Shown: in pieces, positions 16,046-24,065 of the stretch
Layout of the letters: each line of letters begins with the position of its first letter
How positions within the stretch are numbered: the stretch's first letter is position 1
Source: an uncultured Verrucomicrobiota bacterium
GTDB taxonomy: Bacteria > Verrucomicrobiota > Verrucomicrobiia > Opitutales > Opitutaceae
DNA length: 64,000 bases
Assembly: GCA_903876795.1 (NCBI GenBank)
Contig: CAIRBK010000060.1
Span: 80,007-144,006, forward strand
Reading direction: 5' to 3'
The notes under the pieces: model-generated
Told to the model about the DNA's origin: nothing
Database searches by the model: none
What the model saw: only the letters and a program-made list of their open reading frames with translations
Translations under genes and position numbers: made by a program

Positions 16046-16828
16046 ATGACGGACGCGGCCTTTCTTGACGGACAAAGCACACCGAAGGCGATGCGCACCA
16101 AACAGGTTCTCGCAGGGCTGTTTCTGTCCCGGTTCGACAAGGCGGGATTGCGCGCACTCGGCTTCTCAAGTTTTACCGAGGCCTTCAATGCGATTGGTTT
16201 CGCCTTGGGTGCCCGACCCGCCTCGATCAAGAATTACCGCGACGAATTTGACCCGATCTACTCGTCGAAGAGAAAGGGATGGCACCGACGACCGACGCGC
16301 GACCACTGCAAAGCGGCAAGCGACCAGTATGCAGATATGTCGCTGAAGGAGTTCACCGCGCTGTTGAAATCGCTGATTTACGACCGCGGTTCACTCGATG
16401 TCATCACCGAAGAAGCGGAGGCCGAACAAGGAAAGGAAAGCTCGTTCGCGAAACGCCTCATCACGGGGCAGGCGGCGGAAAAATATTTTGAAGTCGTTCA
16501 CCCCACCCTCCCGACGCTGTCGGACTACGCCTTGGAGAACGTTACCGACATCGGCTGCGGTTTTGACTTTCGATTAAGGAAATCAGGACTGGACGACTTT
16601 CTGGCCGTCGAGGTCAAGGGCTTGAACGATACACGCGGGACCATCTCTCTCACCGAAAAGGAGCATCGGGTTGCCGGGCTGCTCTCCCAGCGGTTTTACC
16701 TTTTTGTGGTCCGCAATTTCCGGGAAAAGCCTTTCCACACGATTTACTGCGATCCCCTGAAATCCGATCTCATGTTTACGCGCCAAGAAACCCAAATCAC
16801 CCATGTAAATTGGCGGGTCACAGTTTAG
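16046..16828 (+). CDS. Orphan DUF3883-domain protein, predicted PD-(D/E)XK nuclease
   Basis: 260 aa. The C-terminal half matches DUF3883: NVTDIGCGFDFRL with Asp174, then FLAVEVKGLNDTRGTISLTE with Glu189-x-Lys191, and HRVAGLLSQRFYLFVVRNFR. This is the restriction-endonuclease-like fold seen at the ends of McrBC-like and helicase defence proteins. The N-terminal 130 residues (FNAIGFALGARPASIKNYRD EFDP, HCKAASDQYADMS) form a small helical domain also seen before DUF3883 in stand-alone proteins. There is no methyltransferase or helicase partner next to it. Composition is less GC-rich than its neighbours, suggesting transfer. Role in defence is inference. Confidence 0.72.
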   Translation: MTDAAFLDGQSTPKAMRTKQVLAGLFLSRFDKAGLRALGFSSFTEAFNAIGFALGARPASIKNYRDEFDPIYSSKRKGWHRRPTRDHCKAASDQYADMSLKEFTALLKSLIYDRGSLDVITEEAEAEQGKESSFAKRLITGQAAEKYFEVVHPTLPTLSDYALENVTDIGCGFDFRLRKSGLDDFLAVEVKGLNDTRGTISLTEKEHRVAGLLSQRFYLFVVRNFREKPFHTIYCDPLKSDLMFTRQETQITHVNWRVTV

Positions 16829-16857
16829 TGCGGGTTGCTGAAAAAAATCGGGTCGGC

Positions 16858-16901
16858 GTGAGGGGAGAAGCGGGCTCGGCCAAGGCGGTTTATCCCCTCA
16901 C
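16858..16901. repeat. Inverted repeat downstream of the DUF3883 gene
   Basis: GTGAGGGGA (16858-16866) and TCCCCTCAC (16893-16901) are perfect 9-bp complements separated by 26 nt. It lies 29 nt past the DUF3883 stop, between convergent genes, so it may terminate transcription; there is no T-run. Confidence 0.4.
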
Positions 16902-16981
16902 TCCCAGAGTTCGACGAGCCGAGTTATGTCAGAAACACACCCAAGTCTAAAAGCATCCAGCCATTGGGGTGATTTGCCGTC

Positions 16982-17773
16982 TCAGCCAGCCGGCGGGATC
17001 TCCGTGCAGCGCACCGTCAACGCGCCGGCGTTGACCCGGCCGAAGATCGTGGTGAGAGCGCAGTTCGCGGCGTCGCGGCCGCGCGCGATCACCACGATGC
17101 GATCGGGGGCGATGCCGTCGGTCGGGTCGAACAGATACCACTGCCCGCCCAGATACGCCTCGAAGCAGGCGTGGAAATCCATCGGCTCAAGCCCGAGCGC
17201 GTAGCCTCCCACATAACGCGCGGGGATCGAGAGCGAGCGACAAAGCGCGATCGCCAGGTGCGCGTGGTCGCGGCACACGCCCTTGCGCAGTTGCCACACG
17301 TCCCAGGCCGACGTGCGCGAATCGGTCGCGCCGCGCGTGTAGGCGAGATTGGCCTCCACCCAACGGCAGATCTCGCGCACCTGCTCGACCCGGTTGGGAA
17401 TGCGCCCGAAAAGATCCCACGCCGGCTGCGTGAACCGGTCGCTCTCGCAGTAACGGCTCGGCAGGATGTAGGTGAGGGTGGCCAGCGGCAGGCGTCCGGG
17501 ATTGTCGGCCTTGACTTCGTCCGGCGCACCCGGGCGGTTCACCTCGACCGTCGCCTGATAATCCACCGTAAACGCCCCCGTCGCCGCCTCCACGCGAAAC
17601 ACGCGGTTGCCCTTCGACGTGGCCGTGCGCTCGAGCGGCACCTCCGGCGCGAGCCGGATGATCTCGTCGCCGAGGTGCTGGTGCGGGTCGCGGTTGGCGA
17701 GGATGTTAAAGGTGAAGTTCGCGGTGGGCGTGAGCACGTCGTAGGCGAGCGTGCAGCCGACGGAAAGATTCAT
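16982..17773 (-). CDS. Transglutaminase-like cysteine peptidase family protein
   Basis: 263 aa from ATG 17773 (MNLSVGCTLAYDVLTPTANF), chosen because the N-terminal beta-sandwich domain (TFNILANRD, LERTATSKGNRVFRVEA) begins there; the track start adds an Arg/Pro-rich tail unlike the family. The catalytic triad is Cys167 (LRKGVCRDHAHLAIALCRSL), His201 (MDFHACFEAYL) and Asp216 (WYLFDPTDG). It is a cytoplasmic member of the bacterial transglutaminase group found near circularly permuted ATP-grasp and alpha-E genes in other genomes; those partners are not here. It may act as a protease or amidase on isopeptide bonds. Convergent with the DUF3883 gene. Confidence 0.85.
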   Translation of the reverse strand: MNLSVGCTLAYDVLTPTANFTFNILANRDPHQHLGDEIIRLAPEVPLERTATSKGNRVFRVEAATGAFTVDYQATVEVNRPGAPDEVKADNPGRLPLATLTYILPSRYCESDRFTQPAWDLFGRIPNRVEQVREICRWVEANLAYTRGATDSRTSAWDVWQLRKGVCRDHAHLAIALCRSLSIPARYVGGYALGLEPMDFHACFEAYLGGQWYLFDPTDGIAPDRIVVIARGRDAANCALTTIFGRVNAGALTVRCTEIPPAG

Positions 17774-17884
17774 AGGGGTGCTCCAGCATGGGCGGGGCTC
17801 ACGCGGTTGCAACCGCTCAGGCCGGGGCGCGTTTTCGGCGTTGGCCCGCACGCGTGCGCCGTTATGCAGGAAGGAGCCGCCGGC

Positions 17885-18259
17885 ATGACCATCCCGTCCC
17901 TACTGTACCTCTCCCCTCTCTTCCTCGTCTTCGAGTGCTGGCAACTCGTGGTCGCGGAGCGCCACCTCGGCGTCAAACGCGTCGATGGCGGGACCGACCC
18001 GCGCGAGCACGGCCCGGGCGAACTCCCCGCGTTTATCTGGAGCTCCGCCATCATCGCCTACTGGGTCTGGATGATCCTGATGCTCATCCCGCGCGAGGGG
18101 CGCGCGCAGATCGCGTGCATGCTCGTCGTGTCGCTCGCCGGCTACTCGCTGCGCCGCAACTCCCCGCTGAAGTGGATCCTCGTCATCCTCACGCTGGAGG
18201 GCGCGATTCGCATCGGCATGATCGTGTCCCTGCTCGGCGGCGTCTGGCGCTCGCTCTGA
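17885..18259 (+). CDS. Small membrane protein of unknown function
   Basis: 124 aa from ATG 17885, preceded by AGGAAGGAG at a good distance, a rare clear Shine-Dalgarno in this window. It has about three or four transmembrane helices: LLYLSPLFLVFECWQLVVAE, AFIWSSAIIAYWVWMILMLI, IACMLVVSLAGYSLRRN and a C-terminal LEGAIRIGMIVSLLGGVW. The track ORF 17171..18259 extends far upstream through the transglutaminase and is a read-through shadow. It ends 7 nt before the amidase gene and is probably co-transcribed with it. No function can be assigned. Confidence 0.72.
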   Translation: MTIPSLLYLSPLFLVFECWQLVVAERHLGVKRVDGGTDPREHGPGELPAFIWSSAIIAYWVWMILMLIPREGRAQIACMLVVSLAGYSLRRNSPLKWILVILTLEGAIRIGMIVSLLGGVWRSL

Positions 18260-18266
18260 GACCCGC

Positions 18267-18752
18267 ATGCGCTTCCCCGAAAACGACCGGCCTTCGCCCA
18301 ACTTTTCGCCGGCGCCGGCGCACGAAGGACTCGGCGTGTGTTTCCACCACAGCGTGATGTCGTTCGACGAAACGATCGCCCACATGCTGCGCGCCGAAAG
18401 CGCCGTGAGCTACCATGTGCTCATCGCCCCCGACGGGGCCCGCTCACGGCTGGTGCCCGACGAACGCATCGCCTGGCACGCCGGAGCGTCGGTTTTTCAC
18501 GGCCGCCCGCGCTGCAACGACTTCCTGCTCGGCGTCTCGTTCGCCGGCGACACCCGCGCGGCCCCGCTCACCGGGGAGCAGATCGCCAGCGCGCTCGACT
18601 GGCTGGCCCCGCGCTGGGCCCGCCGCGGGTGGTCGCCGGCCTGGATGACCGATCACCGCCAGATCGCGCCCGGCCGGAAGGACGACCTCCACCCAGCCGA
18701 ATGGACACGCCTGCACGGGGCCATCGTCGCGCGCTTCGCCGCGGTGGTCTGA
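18267..18752 (+). CDS. AmpD-like N-acetylmuramoyl-L-alanine amidase
   Basis: 161 aa amidase_2-type domain. Likely zinc ligands are the His in VCFHHSV (about residue 27), the His in MTDHRQIAPGRKDD and the Asp after the Lys in the same motif; SYHVLIAPDGARSRLVPDER IAWHAG is the central family segment. GVSFAGDT replaces the GIELEG of classical AmpD. There is no signal peptide, so it probably acts in the cytoplasm on recycled anhydro-muropeptides. It follows the small membrane protein by 7 nt. Confidence 0.85.
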   Translation: MRFPENDRPSPNFSPAPAHEGLGVCFHHSVMSFDETIAHMLRAESAVSYHVLIAPDGARSRLVPDERIAWHAGASVFHGRPRCNDFLLGVSFAGDTRAAPLTGEQIASALDWLAPRWARRGWSPAWMTDHRQIAPGRKDDLHPAEWTRLHGAIVARFAAVV

Positions 18753-18790
18753 CGGAGCGCCGCAGCATGCAGACGGCATCGGCCGGGGAA

Positions 18791-20653
18791 TCACCCGGCC
18801 GGTCGCGACAGTCCCCCGCCCGTGATCGCATCCGGCCGCTCGGGATCGATCAAAAACCCGCGGACCCCACCCGGGGCGCGCACACGCACCTCCAGTTTTC
18901 CGTCCTCCGCGAAGGCGACCTCCAGCGAAGGCGCGTCTAGGCCGTCGGTCTGCGGCGCGAACAGCCAGACGTTGGTCACCGGCTTCGTCGTGCGCTGCGT
19001 GTAGAGCGTGCAGGACGCGGGCGTCTTGAAGTTGAACCGGTCGCTGTGCCAGCCCTGCACCGGTTGGCCGGCTCCGCGCACGACATCCCAGGCGCCGTCG
19101 GGCGCGCTGGAGACAACCTGCAGGCGCAGGGAACCGGCGCCGTGGCGCACGACTTGGCCGGTGGTCGCTTCGGGTGGCAGCGCGTCGCACACGGGGTGCC
19201 AGTGCCAGAGCGTGGTGAGGGTCCCCGGTTGAAACGAAACCAGGCGATCAATCACCACCCAGCCGATGCCGCGCAGGTGGACGACGATGCGCCGCCAGTC
19301 GGCCGCGCGCGGATTGGCGGCGGTGGCGAAGGGCGCGTCGCCGTAGGCGAGTTCGAGGTCATCGCGCCGGAGGAAACGACCAAGCGTGTCGGGAGCGCCG
19401 ACCCTGCGCGGTCCCTGGCCGGAGCCTTCGCCGTCGAAGAGCACGACGTTGTGGCCGGCGGGTCCGGCGAAATAATCGCGCCAAGGGCCGGGACGGTAGG
19501 TGTAGCGGCCGTTGTCCACGAGGAACTCGCGCGTGCCGACGGAGAGCGACAGGTGCAGGCGGTCGGCGTGGTCGTGGTCGGTGCCGCGCGGGCCGGCGTC
19601 GAAGAAGGCCCACAGCGTATCATCAAAGTGGCGACTGCGGAAGACTGCCTGCGCGGCGTGGGGCAGCCAGCGGGTGTCGGTCGCGAGCGCGGCCAGGTCG
19701 GCCGAGTGTGCCCGCAGCAGGCCAAGGACGTCCTCCTGGTCGGAGTCGTTGTTGAGCGGGTTGCCGCCGTCGGGCCGCATTATCGCCTGAAAATACGCCC
19801 ACAGCAGGCGCACGCGCGGGCGCCAGTCATCGGCGAGGTCTTTGCGGCCGGCGGTTTCAAGCAAGACAAGGAGGCGTTGGTAGTTGAGAGCCACCACGCG
19901 TTGATAGTGGGCGGAGAGCTCGGTGTGGGCGCCGTCGGGGTACACTTGCTCGGTGTAGCTGCGGGAGAGTTGGTCGAGGCTGTAGGCGAGCCAGTCGGAG
20001 GCGTCGGGGTCGGCGGTGAAGACCAGGCTCAGCTGGGCGAGGGCAAGCATCTCGGTGATGAGATGGTTTCCGTAAAGCGCGTGGTGGTGGCGGAGCTGTT
20101 CGCCGTGAGCATGGATGCTGGCCAGAAAGCGCGCGCGACGCTCGGCCGTGAAGGCCGGATGCGAGCCAAACTGCAGGTAGACAAACGTCCAGCTGTCGAG
20201 GATGCGGCGCGCGGCCTCAAGCGGACGCCAGGCGGCCGAAAAAGTGAGCCCGCCGGGCGCGGGATGGGTTTGGATCCAGTCGTCGAGCGTGGCGAAGATA
20301 AACTCCACGTAGCGGTCGTCGCGGGTGCGCAGGTAGGCGCGGCCGAGGGCCGGGAAGTAACCGTGGCGGTTAAAGAACCACGCCCACTCGGGGTCGTTCC
20401 GCGGGCCGAGGTCGTCCCAGTCGAACCCGCCGTCGCGCCGTCGGGGCGCCACCCCCTGCACGCCTTGGAGGGTAAACGTGTCGCGCAGCGCGAGATCAGC
20501 ATCGGCCAGCGTGACGTCATCGGCTGGGACGGCGACGGGCAGGATCGGTTCCCATTCGGCCGGCGATTCGGCGGCGGCGGAGAGGCGGGCCGAGGCCAGG
20601 GCCAGTCCGGCAAACCACAGCCGGACGAAACGGGGCTTACTCCTCGGTTCCAC
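18791..20653 (-). CDS. Exported heparinase II/III-like polysaccharide lyase
   Basis: About 620 aa from a GTG at 20653, chosen because it yields a signal peptide (KPRFVRLWFAGLALASARLS AAA) without the odd Cys/Ser-rich lead of the 642-aa track ORF. The N-terminal alpha-toroid contains GNHLITEMLALAQLSLVF and SRSYTEQVYPDGAHTELSAH YQRV; the C-terminal beta-sandwich begins GTDHDHADRLHLSLSVGTRE FLVDNGRYTY, the heparinase II/III signature. Such enzymes cleave uronic-acid polysaccharides by beta-elimination in the periplasm. Substrate unknown; alginate or glycosaminoglycan-like chains are candidates. It overlaps the small membrane gene upstream by 17 nt. Confidence 0.87.
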   Translation of the reverse strand: MEPRSKPRFVRLWFAGLALASARLSAAAESPAEWEPILPVAVPADDVTLADADLALRDTFTLQGVQGVAPRRRDGGFDWDDLGPRNDPEWAWFFNRHGYFPALGRAYLRTRDDRYVEFIFATLDDWIQTHPAPGGLTFSAAWRPLEAARRILDSWTFVYLQFGSHPAFTAERRARFLASIHAHGEQLRHHHALYGNHLITEMLALAQLSLVFTADPDASDWLAYSLDQLSRSYTEQVYPDGAHTELSAHYQRVVALNYQRLLVLLETAGRKDLADDWRPRVRLLWAYFQAIMRPDGGNPLNNDSDQEDVLGLLRAHSADLAALATDTRWLPHAAQAVFRSRHFDDTLWAFFDAGPRGTDHDHADRLHLSLSVGTREFLVDNGRYTYRPGPWRDYFAGPAGHNVVLFDGEGSGQGPRRVGAPDTLGRFLRRDDLELAYGDAPFATAANPRAADWRRIVVHLRGIGWVVIDRLVSFQPGTLTTLWHWHPVCDALPPEATTGQVVRHGAGSLRLQVVSSAPDGAWDVVRGAGQPVQGWHSDRFNFKTPASCTLYTQRTTKPVTNVWLFAPQTDGLDAPSLEVAFAEDGKLEVRVRAPGGVRGFLIDPERPDAITGGGLSRPAG

Positions 20654-20873
20654 GGGCGAGCAGGCGGGCGAGATGCCTGGCGACGAGGGCGAGCAGCAAT
20701 GACAACGCGAGGCCGACAACCGGCCGGGCGAGCTGTTGTTTGAAAAAGAAGCCCGCGTAGCTCGGGTTGAAGGTGTCGTAGGCCTGGGCGAGGTTTGCGA
20801 GCAACGTGGCGGTGCTCACAAAAACCCCGGCGAGGGCTAGGACGCGCACGAGCAGGAGGGCTTGGCGATGCAT
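20637..20873 (-). CDS. Small two-helix membrane protein
   Basis: 78 aa, MHRQALLLVRVLALAGVFVS with two transmembrane helices (residues 7-30 and 49-70) and a basic C-terminus (RHLARLLARGTEE). It sits 40 nt after the alpha-oxoamine synthase and its end overlaps the start of the heparinase-like gene, so it is probably a real member of this transcription unit. No family was recognised. Confidence 0.6.
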   Translation of the reverse strand: MHRQALLLVRVLALAGVFVSTATLLANLAQAYDTFNPSYAGFFFKQQLARPVVGLALSLLLALVARHLARLLARGTEE

Positions 20874-20913
20874 GGCGGCTGGGGTGGCTGGGGTGCTTAT
20901 GAACCCACCGGTT

Positions 20914-22113
20914 CTAGAGCGTCTTCTTCTTCGCGTGGGCGAAGGCCTCGGCGATGCGTTCCAGTTGTTCGTCGGTATGGCCGGCGGAAATGGCGGTGCG
21001 GATGAGGTCTTTGCCCGGAGGCACGGCCGGGGCGATCGACATGACGGTGAACACGCCGTTTTCCAGCAGCGCCTGCCAGAAGGCGTAGGCGCGCTGCTTG
21101 TTGCCGATCACCACGGGCACGGCGGGCGTCTCGCTGCCCCAGGTATCGAGGCCGAGGGACTGGAGCATCGCGGTGTAGCGGCGGGTGTTGGCCCGGAGGC
21201 GTTCGAGGTGCCCGGGTTCGGACTGCATCACGTCGAGCGCGGCCGAGGCGGCGGCGGCCTGCGCGGGGCTGAGGGAGGCGCTGAAGATGGTGTGTTTGCC
21301 GTGGGTGCGCAGGTATTCGATGAAGGCGCGGTCGCCGGCGACGAAGCCGCCAGTGCTTGCGAGGGACTTCGACATGCTGCCGCAGATGATGTCGATCCGG
21401 TCGGTGAGACCGAAGTGGTCGCAGGTGCCCCGGCCCTCGCGGCCGAGCACGCCGAAGCCGTGGGCGTCGTCGAGCACGTTGAAGCACCCGTATTCGCCGG
21501 CGACAGCCACCAACTCGGGCAGCCGGGCGATGTGACCCTCCATCGAGTAGACACCCTCCACCACCATCATCTTGGCGTAATCGGCCGGGAGACTGGCGGC
21601 GACGGCGCGGAGGTCCTCGGGGTTGTTGTGGGAAAATCGCTCGACGGTGGCGGCGGAGAGGCGGATGCCGTCCCAGAGGCAGGAGTGGATGTTTTTGTCG
21701 GCCAGGATGACGTCGCCCTTCTGCGCAAAGGCGGCGACGCCGGAGAGGCAGGACAGGTAGCCGGCGGCGTGGACGTGGCAGGCCTCCTTGCCCAGGAAGG
21801 CGGCGAGTTTTTCCTCCAGCTCGTGGTGGTAGGCGCGGGAGCCGTTGGACACGCGCGCACCGGTCGGGCTGGTGCCCCACTTGAGGAGCGCGGCGCGGGC
21901 GGCCTCGATGACCTTGGGGTGGAAGGACAGCCCGAGGTAGTCGTTGCTCGCGAGCATGATCATGTCGCGGCCTTTCAGTCGCACGGTGGTGCCCTGCTGG
22001 GCCTCCATCGCGTGGTAGTAAGGCGCGTAACGCAGGCGGAGCTTGGTGGCCGAGTCGTCGCGGCAGCGATCGGCGATGGTGGGGGCGGATTTGGTGAAAA
22101 AGGGGAAAGCCAT
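20914..22113 (-). CDS. Alpha-oxoamine synthase family PLP enzyme, serine palmitoyltransferase-like
   Basis: 399 aa. Fold-type I PLP enzyme of the AONS/KBL/SPT group, which joins an amino acid to an acyl-CoA with CO2 loss. Visible motifs: ASNDYLGLSFHPKV (54-68), SNGSRAYHHELEEKLAAFLG, the cofactor-ring Asp in LDDAHGFGVLG (214-224) and Lys249 in CGSMSKSLASTGGFVAG. The SKSLASxGGF form and FSASLSPAQAAAASAALDVM resemble serine palmitoyltransferases of Bacteroidetes more than biotin BioF, and no biotin genes are nearby. It follows the ABC ATPase by 19 nt, suggesting it makes or modifies the exporter's cargo. BioF or Kbl activity cannot be excluded from sequence alone. Confidence 0.78.
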   Translation of the reverse strand: MAFPFFTKSAPTIADRCRDDSATKLRLRYAPYYHAMEAQQGTTVRLKGRDMIMLASNDYLGLSFHPKVIEAARAALLKWGTSPTGARVSNGSRAYHHELEEKLAAFLGKEACHVHAAGYLSCLSGVAAFAQKGDVILADKNIHSCLWDGIRLSAATVERFSHNNPEDLRAVAASLPADYAKMMVVEGVYSMEGHIARLPELVAVAGEYGCFNVLDDAHGFGVLGREGRGTCDHFGLTDRIDIICGSMSKSLASTGGFVAGDRAFIEYLRTHGKHTIFSASLSPAQAAAASAALDVMQSEPGHLERLRANTRRYTAMLQSLGLDTWGSETPAVPVVIGNKQRAYAFWQALLENGVFTVMSIAPAVPPGKDLIRTAISAGHTDEQLERIAEAFAHAKKKTL

Positions 22114-22132
22114 TGAGATAGAGACGTGTGCG

Positions 22133-22807
22133 CTAAGCTAGAATCACACCGTCCTGCATACGAAAAACCTGATCGCAGCGGGCGGCGAGCTCGGGGTTGT
22201 GTGAGACCATCAGGAGAGCTTGTCCGCGTTGATGGGCGATGTCGCTGAGCAAGGCAAAGACGCGGTCGGCGTTGGCGTGGTCGAGGTTGCCCGTGGGTTC
22301 GTCGGCGAGGATCAGACTGGGGTCGTTGGCCAGGGCGCGGGCGATGGCGACGCGTTGCTGTTCGCCGCCGGAGAGCTGGGTGCCGAGCCGGCGGGTCTTG
22401 TCCGCGAGGCCGACGGCGGTGAGCAGATCTGCGGCCTTGGCGCGCATGGCGTCCTCGGAGAGCCGGCCGAGTTTGCGCATGGGCAGCATGACGTTTTCCA
22501 GGGCGGTGAATTCTTTGAGCAGGAAGTGAAACTGAAACACGAAGCCCATGTGGGCGTTGCGGGTGGCGGTGCGTTCGTCGTCGGTGAGGCGGCTGGTCTC
22601 GCGGTCACCGACCCAGATGCGGCCCTCGTCGGGGATGTCGAGCAGGCCAAGCAGGTAGAGCAACGTGCTCTTGCCTGAGCCGGAGTGCCCGGCGATGGCG
22701 TAAGTGCGGCCGGGCTCAATGGTGAAGCTCACGCCGCGCAACGCATGGACACGGGTGTCGCCCTCGCCGAGATGACGATGGAGGTTTTCGACGCGGAGGA
22801 GGCTCAT
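22133..22807 (-). CDS. ABC exporter ATPase (LolD/MacB-type)
   Basis: 224 aa from ATG 22807, which overlaps the permease stop by 4 nt. Walker [10 protein letters not shown] (40-48), Q-loop in [20 protein letters not shown], signature [15 protein letters not shown] (145-159), Walker [13 protein letters not shown] and switch His in MVSHNP. This is the LolD/MacB/DevA clade, which powers mechanotransmission exporters. The track's 266-aa start would extend into the permease frame. Together with the adjacent permease, adaptor and TolC homologue it forms a complete envelope-spanning pump. Confidence 0.93.
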   Translation of the reverse strand: MSLLRVENLHRHLGEGDTRVHALRGVSFTIEPGRTYAIAGHSGSGKSTLLYLLGLLDIPDEGRIWVGDRETSRLTDDERTATRNAHMGFVFQFHFLLKEFTALENVMLPMRKLGRLSEDAMRAKAADLLTAVGLADKTRRLGTQLSGGEQQRVAIARALANDPSLILADEPTGNLDHANADRVFALLSDIAHQRGQALLMVSHNPELAARCDQVFRMQDGVILA

Positions 22808-24042
22808 GAGGAACTCCCCCGGATGATGGACCCCGGTTCGAGACGGGCGGCGCGGCGGGCCGGGAAATAGCTGGCGACGAGCACCACCATCGTCGCGATG
22901 ACGGCGGCGGCCACATAGTGCCAAGGATCCCACAGCACGACGAAATGGTCGCTGGCGAAGATGCCGCGGATGCGGATGGGAATGTGCGAAAGCGCATAGG
23001 TGCCGAGCGCGGCGGCTCCGCAGCCAAGCACGACGCCGACGGCGACCACGATGCCGCCCTGAAGCATGAAGATGCGGCTGATGTCCTCGCGGGTGTAGCC
23101 CATCGAGCGGAGAATCGCGATCTCGCGGGTCTTATCGACGACGATCATCACGAGCGTGTTGAACATGCCCAGGCCCGAGATGAAAATGATCGTGGAGATG
23201 GTGAGCGCCGACGAGATGCGGAGCACGCTGAAGACCTGGAGCCAGGTTTTTTCGCGTTCCTGCCAAGGCATGGTGGAGTGGGCGATGGTTTGCTCGATGC
23301 GTGCAGCCATCGCCGGGGCAGCGTTTTGGTCCTGGAGGTTGAGTTGGATGAACGAAGCGCCCGCCGGCTTGTTGAGCAGGGTGCGGATGGCCGGGAGGTG
23401 AAGGTAGACGCGTTCGCGGTCCACCTGGTCGATGCCGGTCTCGAAGAGGGCCGCCACGCGGAAACGCTGGGGTTCGCCCACGCTGTCGAGCAGCACGGAA
23501 TCGCCTACCTGAAGGTTCATGCGTCGGGCGATGCGCACACCTACGATGAGGCCGTAGGGGTTTTCGCCAAACGTCTTGAGCGAGCCGTCGATGATCTGGG
23601 TCTCCAAGTCGGATACGGCGACAAAGGTCGCCAGGTCGATGCCGTAGGGCTTGGTGTCGTATTCGCGGAAGTTGGCGATGAGGGTGGCGTTGCCGCGGAT
23701 CACCGGCGAGGCGGCGGTGACCTCGGGGAACGCCTTGAGCGCGTCGACGATCTTATTGGGGAACTGAACGCCCGGGATGTATTTGACCGAGCCTTCCACG
23801 GCGATGGCGAAGCCGCTGCCGGCGCCCGCTTCCAGCGTGCGGGTCGATTGGATACGATCCTCGATGCGCACCATGCCGTTCACGCCGAGGATGGTCTTGA
23901 TGAAATACGACTCGAAGCCGGCGGTCTGGGCCTGGGTGATGACAAAAAAAGCCACGCCGAACACGATGCCGGTCAGGCTCATCAGCATCGCGCGCTTGCG
24001 GGCGCCGAGAAAGCGGAGGGCGATGAGGAGATTCGGACGCAA
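22804..24042 (-). CDS. ABC exporter permease, FtsX/MacB domain (DevC-like)
   Basis: 412 aa. One N-terminal transmembrane helix (MLMSLTGIVFGVAFFVITQA), a large periplasmic MacB_PCD domain, and three C-terminal helices (SALTISTIIFISGLGMFNTL, GGIVVAVGVVLGCGAAALGT, YVAAAVIATMVVLVASYFPA) ending with the family PARRAARLEPGSIIRG. KTREIAILRSMGYTREDISR is the conserved cytoplasmic coupling segment. Topology is that of MacB, LolC/E and DevC. It starts 23 nt after the adaptor gene. Having its own adaptor and TolC makes MacB/DevC-type export more likely than lipoprotein sorting. Confidence 0.9.
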   Translation of the reverse strand: MRPNLLIALRFLGARKRAMLMSLTGIVFGVAFFVITQAQTAGFESYFIKTILGVNGMVRIEDRIQSTRTLEAGAGSGFAIAVEGSVKYIPGVQFPNKIVDALKAFPEVTAASPVIRGNATLIANFREYDTKPYGIDLATFVAVSDLETQIIDGSLKTFGENPYGLIVGVRIARRMNLQVGDSVLLDSVGEPQRFRVAALFETGIDQVDRERVYLHLPAIRTLLNKPAGASFIQLNLQDQNAAPAMAARIEQTIAHSTMPWQEREKTWLQVFSVLRISSALTISTIIFISGLGMFNTLVMIVVDKTREIAILRSMGYTREDISRIFMLQGGIVVAVGVVLGCGAAALGTYALSHIPIRIRGIFASDHFVVLWDPWHYVAAAVIATMVVLVASYFPARRAARLEPGSIIRGSSS

Positions 24043-24065
24043 AGGGGCGGCTCGGTTTTGGGATT

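Noticed and set aside
20914-22113. Biotin synthesis gene bioF
   Set aside because: Same family, but no bio genes nearby and the SKSLASTGGF active-site segment fits SPT-like members better; kept as alpha-oxoamine synthase.
22133-24042. LolCDE lipoprotein-sorting transporter
   Set aside because: The ATPase and permease are related to LolD/LolC, but a dedicated HlyD-type adaptor and a TolC homologue in the same unit indicate a tripartite exporter.
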